Shown here one piece after another: positions 6,557 through 14,065 of a DNA stretch of 14,919 nucleotides (its first letter is position 1; the number at the start of each line of letters is the position of its first letter). The translations under genes and the position numbers were made by a program. The DNA comes from Verrucomicrobiota bacterium (lineage in GTDB: Bacteria; Verrucomicrobiota; Verrucomicrobiia; Limisphaerales; UBA1100). A model generated the notes under the pieces. The model worked only from the letters and a program-made list of their open reading frames with translations, was not told the origin of the DNA and did no database searches. The stretch covers positions 1-14,919 of the forward strand of contig JAPKDK010000039.1 in NCBI GenBank assembly GCA_028872645.1, in the 5' to 3' direction.

Positions 6557-7921
6557 TTAGAGCGAGTAACCATCCTCACCATGGTCCTTCACGTCAAGCC
6601 CTTGCAATTCGGTTTCTTCATCAACCCGAATGCCGCCGCAAAGTGCACCGGCGATTTTGATGGCGATAAATGTTACCACCGCACTCCAAATAACGGTCAC
6701 CAACACGCTCATCAGCTGACCGGTGAACTGGTTTTTGATGATCTCTTTACCCGTCACATCGGAGAATGCAAATACGCCCGTGAGCAGTGCGCCCACAATG
6801 CCGCCCACGCCATGAACGCCGAAGACATCGAAGCTGTCGTCATACCCCAGCTTTTTCTTGAGCGATGTTGCGGCCCAATAGCAGGCTACGGCCGCCGCGA
6901 CACCAATTGCGATCGCCGCCATTGGTCCCACGCTACCGGACGCAGGCGTAATCGCCACGAGACCAGCAACCGCACCAGTAGCCAAACCGATCGCGGTGGG
7001 TTTGCCCTTGGCGCACCATTCAACCATCATCCACGTAAACGCGGCTGCGGCAGTGGCCACTTGCGTCACCAATTGTGCCATGCCGGCCTGGCCGCCTGCT
7101 GTCAAAGCACTGCCGGCATTAAACCCAAACCAACCCACCCACAACAGCGCCGCGCCAATCAGCACGAAAGGCACGTTGTGTGGCGGCATGGGGCTATCCG
7201 GATACCCCTTGCGCTTGCCAAGCATGATGCACGCAACGAGGGCGGCCACACCGGCATTGATGTGAACCACCGTGCCGCCCGCGAAATCAATGGCTTCCCA
7301 AGTGCTAGCCAAATAGCCGCCACCCCAAACCATGTGCCAAATTGGGCAGTACGAAAAGGTGAACCAAATAACCAGAAATATCATCACCGCGCTAAATTTC
7401 ATGCGCTCAGCAAAGGCACCCACAATGAGCGCCGGGGTGATGATTGCGAAGGTCATTTGAAACGTCACAAAGACGGATTCCGGAATGGTCCCACTCATCG
7501 AGTCGGTGGTCAGCCCTTTGAGAAAAAGTTTGGAAAAATCTCCGAACAACTTTCCATCCCCAGATGAGGCAAAGGAATATCCGTAGATCACCCAAAGCAA
7601 GGACATCAGCGCCGTGACGGCAAAACATTGCACCAGCACGGAAAGAACATTTTTCTTGCGAGCGAGCCCACCGTAAAAGAGGGACAATCCCGGGATGGTC
7701 ATCAGCAACACCAACGCGGTGGCAACAATCATCCAGGCGGTGTCGCCGGAATCGCCCCCGGCTTGTAGATATTCACTTGGCTCAAGACCATCATAGGTTG
7801 CTGCAGGCTCGGCTGCAGGCGCCGCTGCAGGCGCGTTTGTTTCTTGAGCGTGAGTTTCAATGGAGAGGCTGCCGGCGAAGATCACCAGGGCCATTGTCAA
7901 AATGGGAAAGAGTTTTTTCAT
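6557..7921 (-). CDS. amtB: Ammonium transporter, Amt/MEP/Rh family, with signal peptide
   Basis: 454 aa, inner-membrane trimeric ammonium channel. Residues 1-25 (MKKLFPILTMALVIF ... THAQ) form a cleavable signal peptide, as in many long Amt proteins with a periplasmic N-terminus. Residues 26-42 are Ala/Pro-rich, and about 11 hydrophobic helices follow from residue 62. The conducting twin histidines are His220 (GGTVVHINAG) and His370 (FGVHGVGG), and Asp212 in DFAGGT matches the conserved ammonium-site acid. The cytoplasmic C-terminus has the conserved DVKDHGEDGY, the region that PII proteins contact in known complexes. It is 25 bp downstream of glnK in the classic glnK-amtB order, so GlnK very probably blocks the channel under nitrogen excess. 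No Shine-Dalgarno is visible before the ATG. Confidence 0.97.
   Translation of the reverse strand: MKKLFPILTMALVIFAGSLSIETHAQETNAPAAAPAAEPAATYDGLEPSEYLQAGGDSGDTAWMIVATALVLLMTIPGLSLFYGGLARKKNVLSVLVQCFAVTALMSLLWVIYGYSFASSGDGKLFGDFSKLFLKGLTTDSMSGTIPESVFVTFQMTFAIITPALIVGAFAERMKFSAVMIFLVIWFTFSYCPIWHMVWGGGYLASTWEAIDFAGGTVVHINAGVAALVACIMLGKRKGYPDSPMPPHNVPFVLIGAALLWVGWFGFNAGSALTAGGQAGMAQLVTQVATAAAAFTWMMVEWCAKGKPTAIGLATGAVAGLVAITPASGSVGPMAAIAIGVAAAVACYWAATSLKKKLGYDDSFDVFGVHGVGGIVGALLTGVFAFSDVTGKEIIKNQFTGQLMSVLVTVIWSAVVTFIAIKIAGALCGGIRVDEETELQGLDVKDHGEDGYSL
7800..7832 (-). repeat. 12-bp tandem repeat in the 5' part of amtB
   Basis: Three exact copies of GCTGCAGGC (plus strand) at 7800-7808, 7812-7820 and 7824-7832, each separated by three variable bases. 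They encode a four-residue P-A-A-x period in the mature N-terminus of AmtB, just after the signal peptide. The period is a multiple of three, so copy-number change would keep the reading frame. Confidence 0.8.
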
Positions 7922-7946
7922 AGTTCAGGGAATTTGAGGGTTAAAG

Positions 7947-8285
7947 TTAAACGGCTTCGTCGCCTTTTTCATTGGTACGGATGCGAATGGCTTCGTCGAT
8001 GGTGCTGACGAAGATTTTACCATCACCGATCTTGCCGGTCTTGGCGCTGTCGGCCACGGCTTTGATGGCGGCTTCGAGGTTGCCATCGGTCACGGCGACT
8101 TCCAGTTTGATCTTGGGAAGGAAGTCGACGGTGTATTCGCTCCCACGATAGATTTCGGTGTGGCCTTTTTGGCGGCCGAATCCTTTGACTTCCGTGACGG
8201 TCATACCCTCAATGCCGACTTCGGCGAGGGCATCCTTCACTTCCTCTAGTTTGAATGGCTTTATAATTGCCTCTAATTTTTTCAT
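7947..8285 (-). CDS. glnK: Nitrogen regulatory protein P-II
   Basis: 112 aa from the ATG at 8285, exactly the standard PII length, starting MKKLEAIIKPFKLEEVK. The T-loop GFGRQKGHTEIYRGSEY carries Tyr51, the uridylylation site in proteobacterial PII. The B-loop TGKIGDGKIFV (83-93) binds ATP/ADP with 2-oxoglutarate sensing. A TTG at 8357 would add 24 residues unlike the family, and is rejected. The ATG has AGGAG (8297-8301) 11 bases upstream, one of the few recognisable ribosome-binding sites in the window. Being first in an operon with amtB makes it GlnK by context; by sequence alone glnB and glnK cannot be separated. Expression is probably from the sigma-54 promoter at 8375-8392. Confidence 0.96.
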   Translation of the reverse strand: MKKLEAIIKPFKLEEVKDALAEVGIEGMTVTEVKGFGRQKGHTEIYRGSEYTVDFLPKIKLEVAVTDGNLEAAIKAVADSAKTGKIGDGKIFVSTIDEAIRIRTNEKGDEAV

Positions 8286-8374
8286 TTGCTGTGGTTCTCC
8301 TGCCCGCATTTGGCTAGTTACCGATGAAACGCGGACAGCCGCACCGGCGAATTGCAAAGCAATCCAAAACCCTT

Positions 8375-8392
8375 AAGCAACCCTTGTGCCAA
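8375..8392 (-). promoter_or_regulatory. Sigma-54 (RpoN) promoter of glnK-amtB-glnII
   Basis: Read on the minus strand, TTGGCACAAGGGTTGCTT matches the -24/-12 consensus TTGGCAC-N5-TTGCW at every defined base. The GG (8390-8389) and GC (8378-8377) elements have the strict 10-bp spacing. The predicted transcription start is about 8365, leaving a leader of roughly 80 bases before the glnK ATG. Sigma-54 with an NtrC-type activator is the standard control of glnK-amtB under nitrogen limitation, which agrees with the genes downstream. Confidence 0.88.
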
Positions 8393-8563
8393 GCCGAGCG
8401 ATTGTAGATGTTATCACCGCTTTCTGGGAGGTTTCTCGTTTACTCACCTTTGAAATGGCGATTTCTGTTAAGATCAACTAGCGACTTTTAGCCAGTGTGT
8501 TGATTTTTGCGCATGAATAAGTTTCATTGGACAAAGCTAAGTTTCGCGCGGTTAATGACCTTT

Positions 8564-8577
8564 TGGAGGTAAACCTC
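8564..8577 (+). other. GGAGG with short inverted repeat, displaced from the DUF2723 gene start
   Basis: A consensus GGAGG (8565-8569) lies 19 bases before the ATG at 8589, too far for normal ribosome binding. An in-frame TAA at 8580-8582 excludes an earlier start. The GAGGT is followed after two bases by ACCTC, so it could fold back on itself and hide the site. No better Shine-Dalgarno occurs near the ATG. Confidence 0.4.
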
Positions 8578-8588
8578 GTTAAACGACT

Positions 8589-11500
8589 ATGAGCAAAGGT
8601 AAGCGCGGCAAAAAACGGTTCCCTAAACCTTTGCAAACGCAGGAATCCCCACCGGAACTTCCGACTGATCCACAAAAGGCCACGCCCGAACCCGACCTGG
8701 ATGCGACCGCTAAACCCAATTCTTTTTTCCGCCGATGCGATTGGCTGGCCTTTGCGCTGGCCACCGTGATTTCTTTTGGCGTATATTTTTATACCCTCGC
8801 GCCGGATCTTACCCTCGAGGATTCCGGCGAACTCGCGGTGGGCTCCATGTACGCCGGCGTGCCGCATCCGCCCGGATATCCCGTGTGGACGCTCTACACA
8901 TGGGCATTCACTAAACTCCCATTTGGAAATATTGCATGGCGCGTCGCACTTTCATCCGCCGTGGCGGCGGCACTCGCTTGCGGGTTGCTCGCATTGATGG
9001 TCTCGCGCAGCGCACAACTCATGCTCAAGGGAATTGAACCGTTCCGAGAACTGAAAGAACGCCAACGCAACACCATCGGACTGATCTCCGGCATCACCGC
9101 CGGCTTACTGCTCGCCTTCAACGGATTCATGTGGAGCCAGGCCGTGATCGTGGAAGTGTACACGCTTGGAATCTTCACTTTTATGGCCGTGTTGGCCCTG
9201 ATGATGCGATGGTACTTCCGCCCAACAGAACGATGGCCAATGTACCTTGCCTATTTTTGCTTTGGGCTGTGCTTTGCAAACCACCAAACTCTACTGCTCG
9301 CCGCCATCGGGATCGAGGCCATCGTACTGCTAGCCGACCGCAATCTCGGCAAGGATTTCTTGTTATGTAACTGCTGTGTTTACATATTAGGGCTGCTCGC
9401 AACTCTGCCCGCCGAGGGTGCGCCGCCGGACGGCGACCCCGGAGTGTTTGTTCTCTTCAATATTGTAGGCGTGACAATGGTCGCCCTGCTGCTTGGCATA
9501 ACCCTTTACGGCAAAGGTAAACAATATGTTCAAAAGCAATCGCTCGATTCGAAAAGTTTACTCGCGTTAACCATTGGCGCCATTGGGATCTATTTAATTT
9601 CGGCCGGGCTGTTTGGCTGGGCGTGGAGTTCCTTTTTCAGCAACCAGCATTTCTCCAGTGCTGCCAATGCGGTGAAAGCGTGGGCGCTCTTGAACGCTTT
9701 GCTGCTGGGAGCGGTAACGGTATTTACATGGTTCAACCGTGACGATAAAAAATCCCCACCGCTTCTCCGCCACTGGATGCCGATGCTAAATACCCGCGCG
9801 GCGTGGCTGCTTGGAGCGGCGTTTTATTTGTATATGCCGCTCGCTTCAATGACCAATCCACCCATGAATTGGGCCTATCCGCGCACGGAACAGGGCTTCA
9901 AACACGCCATCTCTCGCGGCCAGTACGACCGCATTGCGCCCTCTAATTTGACACGAATGTTTTACGATCGTAATTACGTTACGCCGGCACCGGGCGCCCC
10001 GAGTCCGCGCACCCAATTTAACGGAGGCCAAGCCTACGTGTATCTTGAAGAAGCCGGCCAAGAATTTAGCATCAGTTATTTGGCTCTGGCTTTTTTACCA
10101 ATGGTGTTTCTACCGTGGATGGCCCTGCGCGAACGGAGATGGATTGCCGCGCTCACGGGCATTTTCATCTCATTCACCGTTATCCTAATTTTCCTGCTCA
10201 ATCCAACGGCCGACGAGCAGAACCGGCATTTGTACAAAGTATTTTTCACTGCCACACACATCTTCATCGCGCTCGCCGCCGGATTGGGCGCAGCGCTCAT
10301 TGCTACCACGCTGGCCACGCGCGATCGCCAACTTACGGTCGGGTTGGCCGGATTTCTATCTCTGCTGTGTCTTTTGGAAATCATCCAAACCTTCGATGTT
10401 TTTAAGACCACAGATTTCATCATCCCACAATCTGCTGCAGTGATCGGATTGTTGCTTGTTTTTCTATTACTCCTCTGTGCGTTCGGCCGGCTAGCCGCGC
10501 CCAGATCGCTGCGTGGCGGGTTGCTGGTGCTGGCACTTGGTCTCATCGTTTTACTGCCAGTGCGCCCGGCGCTTTCCAACTGGGCAACCAATGAACAGCG
10601 CGGTCATTTATTCGGATACTGGTACGGGCATGATATGTTTTCACCCCCGTTCAAAATTTATCCGGACATGGACCAACGTGCCATCTTGTTCGGCGGCACG
10701 GATCCGGGGCGGTTTGCGCCTACGTACATGATTTTTTGCGAAAGTTTTATGGCGGCCAAATACAAGCGCGATAAAAGTTTTGACCGGCGCGATGTTTACA
10801 TCATCACTCAAAACGCGCTGGCCGACGGCACGTACCTGCAATACATCCGCGCCCATTACAACCGCAGCGCGCAGTTGGACGTGGATTTTTTCCGAAATCT
10901 CGCCCACAAGCTGGACCCTGATCAGGCGGCGACACGAAGCGAAGCCCTTGAGCGCCGTGGATCACTTTACATCCTCGCCTGGCTCGGATTGTTGGCGGGC
11001 GTGGGGTTGCTTGTTCATGCATCCATCCTGCGCCGGACGCCGGAGAACCGCCGCGAGTCGCTCGGCGCCAGGCTTTGGGGTGGCGCGGTCCTTCTAGGGT
11101 CGCTGTTGCTATTGCCGCCGCTCACGCAGTCCATGGCGCTCAAAGCGGATGAGGTATTCACCGGCATTGGCCAAGCCGTTGAGAAATCCCGACGCGCACG
11201 CGGAGTGTACCCCGAAAAGGAAATCCATACGCCCTCAACTTTGGATAATCAAATTGCCTTCAACGATTACTTGCAGGATGCCATACAGCGAATGGGGCGG
11301 GGGCAACTTGCCCACGACGAAAATGTAACGCTTAATTACCCGTTCCAATGCCTGGACCCAACCTGTGGCACCCGCCAGCTCATTGCGATCGGACGAAACG
11401 AAATGCAAACATTCAAACGAGTGCAAGCACAAGGCGGCTTGCCCTGCCCCAAATGCGGGAAATTGATGCCCACCCCGCTCAACCCGCAAATGCAAGTGCG

Positions 11501-13316
11501 CGGCAATGGCTCGGTGATGGCAATCAACGCCCTCCTCACCAAAGTGATTTTCAACACCAATCCAGCGCACGAGTTTTATGTGGAAGAAAGTTTCCCACTC
11601 CTGTGGATGTATAAATATATCACACCCCATGGCATTATCATGAAAATGGAGGCTGAACGGGAATTTGAAATCACCTCCATCAACCCCGCACCGCTGAATC
11701 CCACCAACGCCACCGCACTAGTAAAGTTAGGCGATGAGCTGACATTGCGATCGGAGCCGGATCAAGATTCGGTGAAACCATTGATCTCCGGAAAATATTT
11801 CGTGTCAGCAATGCAAACCAACGGTATGCCATCAGCCATCCAAGTGGAAGACGGCGGGCAGTTCGAATTAGCACCCCCAGAATTACTTTTTGTCACCGGC
11901 GAAAACAGCAACATCTCCCGAATCAAGGTGAAAATGAAGCGCATCCCCAACGCGGCCACCTATCAAATCACCCACGCCGAAGTCGACCCAAGAATGACGG
12001 GATTGAATTTTAAGGTGAACGAAGTGCTGCAAGTTTTTGATTCCATTATTTCCGGCAGCTTACAAATCAAGCAAAGTGCCAAATTACGCGTGACTGAAAT
12101 CAACGCACAAACCGGCATTGCCCACGTGGAAATCATTCAGGGCGGACGATATATTCTGATGCCTCCACGCCACGTCAACCTCCACGCCCCCGATGGCACC
12201 CCGCTCCGCATGGAAATTCAATCGCAGCGAATCCCAAAATACACCGAGCTTTCCGAAACAATGCTTGAGAGGGATCGGAATTTTTGGGATGAATATTCCA
12301 AACGCCTCATCGGCGATGCCATCAGCGCGGATATGTCAGTGAAGGCCATTTGCGAATGGGTCGAGAAAACCCACCTCCGCCGCGACCTCAAGGGGTTCAA
12401 TGGCGACCCGAGGTTCCTGCGCGACCAACAGGCCCAAAAAGGTTTTTCGAAGCTGCGCGGCTCCATCGGCAATATTTATGCCTGGCGCATGCGGATTTCA
12501 CCCTTAGGTAGCGCGTTGCGCAAACGCTACGCGCGCGAGGCAGAGTATGCCTATCGCCAAGCCTTTGCCTTTGGCCCCATCAGTCCCGAGGCCGTCATTC
12601 GCTATACAACCCTCCTCGGCGAACTAGGGCGGCATCGTGATGCCGTCCACGTCACCCTTACTTTCCGCAAACTGGACCCCCATTTCCCCCGGGCCGACCT
12701 GATGATCTCGCAGGCGCTTGAACGTGAAATCACATTCCACCGAATCATCACCCATGATATCACGAAAGCCCTCGAGGCGGCTACATTACTCCAGGAACTG
12801 GTCCCCTCCCTACGCCACGAAAATTTGATAACTGAACTAAAATCTTTTATCAAAGATACACAAATATACCTCGATCGATTCCAACGTGACCCGGGCAATG
12901 TGCAGCACTTCAACACCGCAATGGATATAAAAGTGATGACCGGCAAACTGCAGGATCTGCCGGCGATGATTGACTTGTTTAAATCTAAAATGACGACCAA
13001 CGAACAAAGCCTGGTCCTCCTCTCTCTATCATACGAATATTTGAGGGATTACAAAAACAAAGAAATTGTTTGCAATCAACTCACAGAACTTACCCCCAAA
13101 GATCCAGCGTCTTGGTTCAATCTGGCAAGAACGCAAATGCAACTCAAGAACACCAATGACGCTGCCGCGTCACTGAAAAAATCCCTTTCACTATTCGCCG
13201 AACCCGGTGCACACAAAAAATTGAATATACCGATGTTTGTCTCCACCAATGTCTTGATGGCACCTTTACTGAAACGACCGGGAATCCAGAAACTACTAAA
13301 CCCAAAAAAAGACTAA
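8589..13316 (+). CDS. Large multipass membrane glycosyltransferase (DUF2723/TMEM260-like) with zinc-ribbon-like and TPR-like C-terminal region
   Basis: 1575 aa. Residues 1-45 are basic and Pro-rich, probably cytoplasmic. DUF2723 begins with a transmembrane helix at ~53-70 followed by APDLTLEDSGELAVG (71-85) and HPPGYPVWT (93-101), the GT-C-like first loop with acidic residues, and includes NPPMNWAYPRTEQGFKHAISR (423-443). Roughly 15-17 hydrophobic helices span residues 53-850. The non-membrane segment at 661-790 includes AILFGGTDPGRFAPTYMIF. DUF2723 proteins relate to human TMEM260, a protein O-mannosyltransferase, so transfer of a lipid-linked sugar at the outer face of the inner membrane is likely; the substrate is unknown. 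The C-terminal half is unusual: four cysteines C921-x4-C926 ... C953-x2-C956, two GG-x-[FY]-x-L-x-PP repeats (1089-1097, 1185-1193), and a helical TPR-like tail at ~1312-1536. The stop overlaps the rsmE stop by four bases (convergent). It is transcribed alone. Confidence 0.85.
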   Translation: MSKGKRGKKRFPKPLQTQESPPELPTDPQKATPEPDLDATAKPNSFFRRCDWLAFALATVISFGVYFYTLAPDLTLEDSGELAVGSMYAGVPHPPGYPVWTLYTWAFTKLPFGNIAWRVALSSAVAAALACGLLALMVSRSAQLMLKGIEPFRELKERQRNTIGLISGITAGLLLAFNGFMWSQAVIVEVYTLGIFTFMAVLALMMRWYFRPTERWPMYLAYFCFGLCFANHQTLLLAAIGIEAIVLLADRNLGKDFLLCNCCVYILGLLATLPAEGAPPDGDPGVFVLFNIVGVTMVALLLGITLYGKGKQYVQKQSLDSKSLLALTIGAIGIYLISAGLFGWAWSSFFSNQHFSSAANAVKAWALLNALLLGAVTVFTWFNRDDKKSPPLLRHWMPMLNTRAAWLLGAAFYLYMPLASMTNPPMNWAYPRTEQGFKHAISRGQYDRIAPSNLTRMFYDRNYVTPAPGAPSPRTQFNGGQAYVYLEEAGQEFSISYLALAFLPMVFLPWMALRERRWIAALTGIFISFTVILIFLLNPTADEQNRHLYKVFFTATHIFIALAAGLGAALIATTLATRDRQLTVGLAGFLSLLCLLEIIQTFDVFKTTDFIIPQSAAVIGLLLVFLLLLCAFGRLAAPRSLRGGLLVLALGLIVLLPVRPALSNWATNEQRGHLFGYWYGHDMFSPPFKIYPDMDQRAILFGGTDPGRFAPTYMIFCESFMAAKYKRDKSFDRRDVYIITQNALADGTYLQYIRAHYNRSAQLDVDFFRNLAHKLDPDQAATRSEALERRGSLYILAWLGLLAGVGLLVHASILRRTPENRRESLGARLWGGAVLLGSLLLLPPLTQSMALKADEVFTGIGQAVEKSRRARGVYPEKEIHTPSTLDNQIAFNDYLQDAIQRMGRGQLAHDENVTLNYPFQCLDPTCGTRQLIAIGRNEMQTFKRVQAQGGLPCPKCGKLMPTPLNPQMQVRGNGSVMAINALLTKVIFNTNPAHEFYVEESFPLLWMYKYITPHGIIMKMEAEREFEITSINPAPLNPTNATALVKLGDELTLRSEPDQDSVKPLISGKYFVSAMQTNGMPSAIQVEDGGQFELAPPELLFVTGENSNISRIKVKMKRIPNAATYQITHAEVDPRMTGLNFKVNEVLQVFDSIISGSLQIKQSAKLRVTEINAQTGIAHVEIIQGGRYILMPPRHVNLHAPDGTPLRMEIQSQRIPKYTELSETMLERDRNFWDEYSKRLIGDAISADMSVKAICEWVEKTHLRRDLKGFNGDPRFLRDQQAQKGFSKLRGSIGNIYAWRMRISPLGSALRKRYAREAEYAYRQAFAFGPISPEAVIRYTTLLGELGRHRDAVHVTLTFRKLDPHFPRADLMISQALEREITFHRIITHDITKALEAATLLQELVPSLRHENLITELKSFIKDTQIYLDRFQRDPGNVQHFNTAMDIKVMTGKLQDLPAMIDLFKSKMTTNEQSLVLLSLSYEYLRDYKNKEIVCNQLTELTPKDPASWFNLARTQMQLKNTNDAAASLKKSLSLFAEPGAHKKLNIPMFVSTNVLMAPLLKRPGIQKLLNPKKD

Positions 13317-14065
13317 CCCGCGGGTAGCGCTTGCATGTCGTAGTTTAGCACAGACAAGCAATAGAGCGCAGCCGTCTCACTCCGCAGGATTGCACGGCCT
13401 AATGTAATCGGATGCGCGCCGGCGGAGAGAATCTCGTTGCCTTCTTCCGGCGTGAAATCGCCTTCCGGACCAATCCACACGCCGATCGATTTCGGCTTTG
13501 CACCGTGCTCGGTTTCGTGTTCGGAAATGTATTCACGCGGGTGCCGCGTGCGGCCCTGTAAACTCGCGATGAGCGGAAGGTCAAATGACTCGCCGCGCGC
13601 CAAAAATTCACGTGGCGTCACCGGCGGCTCAATCACCGGCAACCACGGGCTGCCGCATTGTTTGATGGAATCAATCGCAATCGCGCGCCATTTCCCCACC
13701 TTCGCCGCGCCATCCTCCACCTGCGCCACCGAACGTCCCGCCGCCAAGGTCACCACCCGATGCACGCACAGCTCGGTGGCTTTTTGGATGATGAAATCCA
13801 TCGATTTCCCCTTCGTCATCGCCTGCAACAACGTGATGCGATACGGCAACGGTTCGATGCGGTTTTGCTGCTGGACCGTCAGCCTCGTGGACCGCTTGTC
13901 CACCGTGGACGCCGTGCACATAAACTCATTTCCCGCTCCATCGAGCACGGCCACCCGCTCGCCTTCGCGTACGCGCAGCACGATAGCGGCATGATGGCTT
14001 TCGCGTTCATCGAGCGTCAGCTCGCCTTCGGTCACGCATTCGGGAGAAAGATAGAAACGGTGCAT
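13313..14065 (-). CDS. rsmE: 16S rRNA (uracil(1498)-N(3))-methyltransferase
   Basis: 250 aa, typical for RsmE, a SPOUT-class (knotted) SAM-dependent enzyme that methylates N3 of U1498 in the decoding region of 16S rRNA. The N-terminal PUA-like part is MHRFYLSPE followed by ESHHAAIVLRVREGE. The SPOUT domain has TKGKSMDFIIQKATEL, the knot motif IGPEGDF (198-204) and LGRAILRSETAAL (222-234), the SAM-binding signature. The ATG overlaps the dnaJ stop by one base (TGATG, 14063-14067), so translation is probably coupled. A dnaJ-(prmA)-rsmE order is common in bacteria; prmA is not between them here. Confidence 0.96.
   Translation of the reverse strand: MHRFYLSPECVTEGELTLDERESHHAAIVLRVREGERVAVLDGAGNEFMCTASTVDKRSTRLTVQQQNRIEPLPYRITLLQAMTKGKSMDFIIQKATELCVHRVVTLAAGRSVAQVEDGAAKVGKWRAIAIDSIKQCGSPWLPVIEPPVTPREFLARGESFDLPLIASLQGRTRHPREYISEHETEHGAKPKSIGVWIGPEGDFTPEEGNEILSAGAHPITLGRAILRSETAALYCLSVLNYDMQALPAG

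Larger units (their letters stand above)
8286..8588. other. Divergent intergenic region between glnK and the DUF2723 gene
   Basis: These 303 bases hold the sigma-54 promoter of the minus-strand operon and its predicted leader of about 80 bases. The leader begins with a short inverted repeat, ATTGC-TTT-GCAAT (8351-8363), next to the predicted +1. Activator sites for NtrC would be expected at about 8430-8560, but I find no convincing NtrC palindrome there, only a weak ATCAAC ... GTTGAT pair (8474-8506). No clear sigma-70 promoter for the plus-strand gene could be defined. I see no RNA gene. Confidence 0.6.

Noticed and set aside
6581..7567. A 328-codon open frame on the plus strand, antisense to amtB
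   Set aside because: Its His/Arg-rich composition is typical of an antisense shadow, and the minus strand encodes a complete Amt channel.
8286..8365. Glutamine riboswitch (glnA-type RNA) in the glnK leader
   Set aside because: I looked for the conserved junction sequences of that RNA and did not find them; only a GTTTCAT-like fragment is present.
13316..13325. ACCCGCGGGT palindrome at the convergent stop codons as a terminator
   Set aside because: A 10-bp palindrome with no loop and no T-tract on either side cannot act as an intrinsic terminator; it looks like chance in GC-rich DNA.
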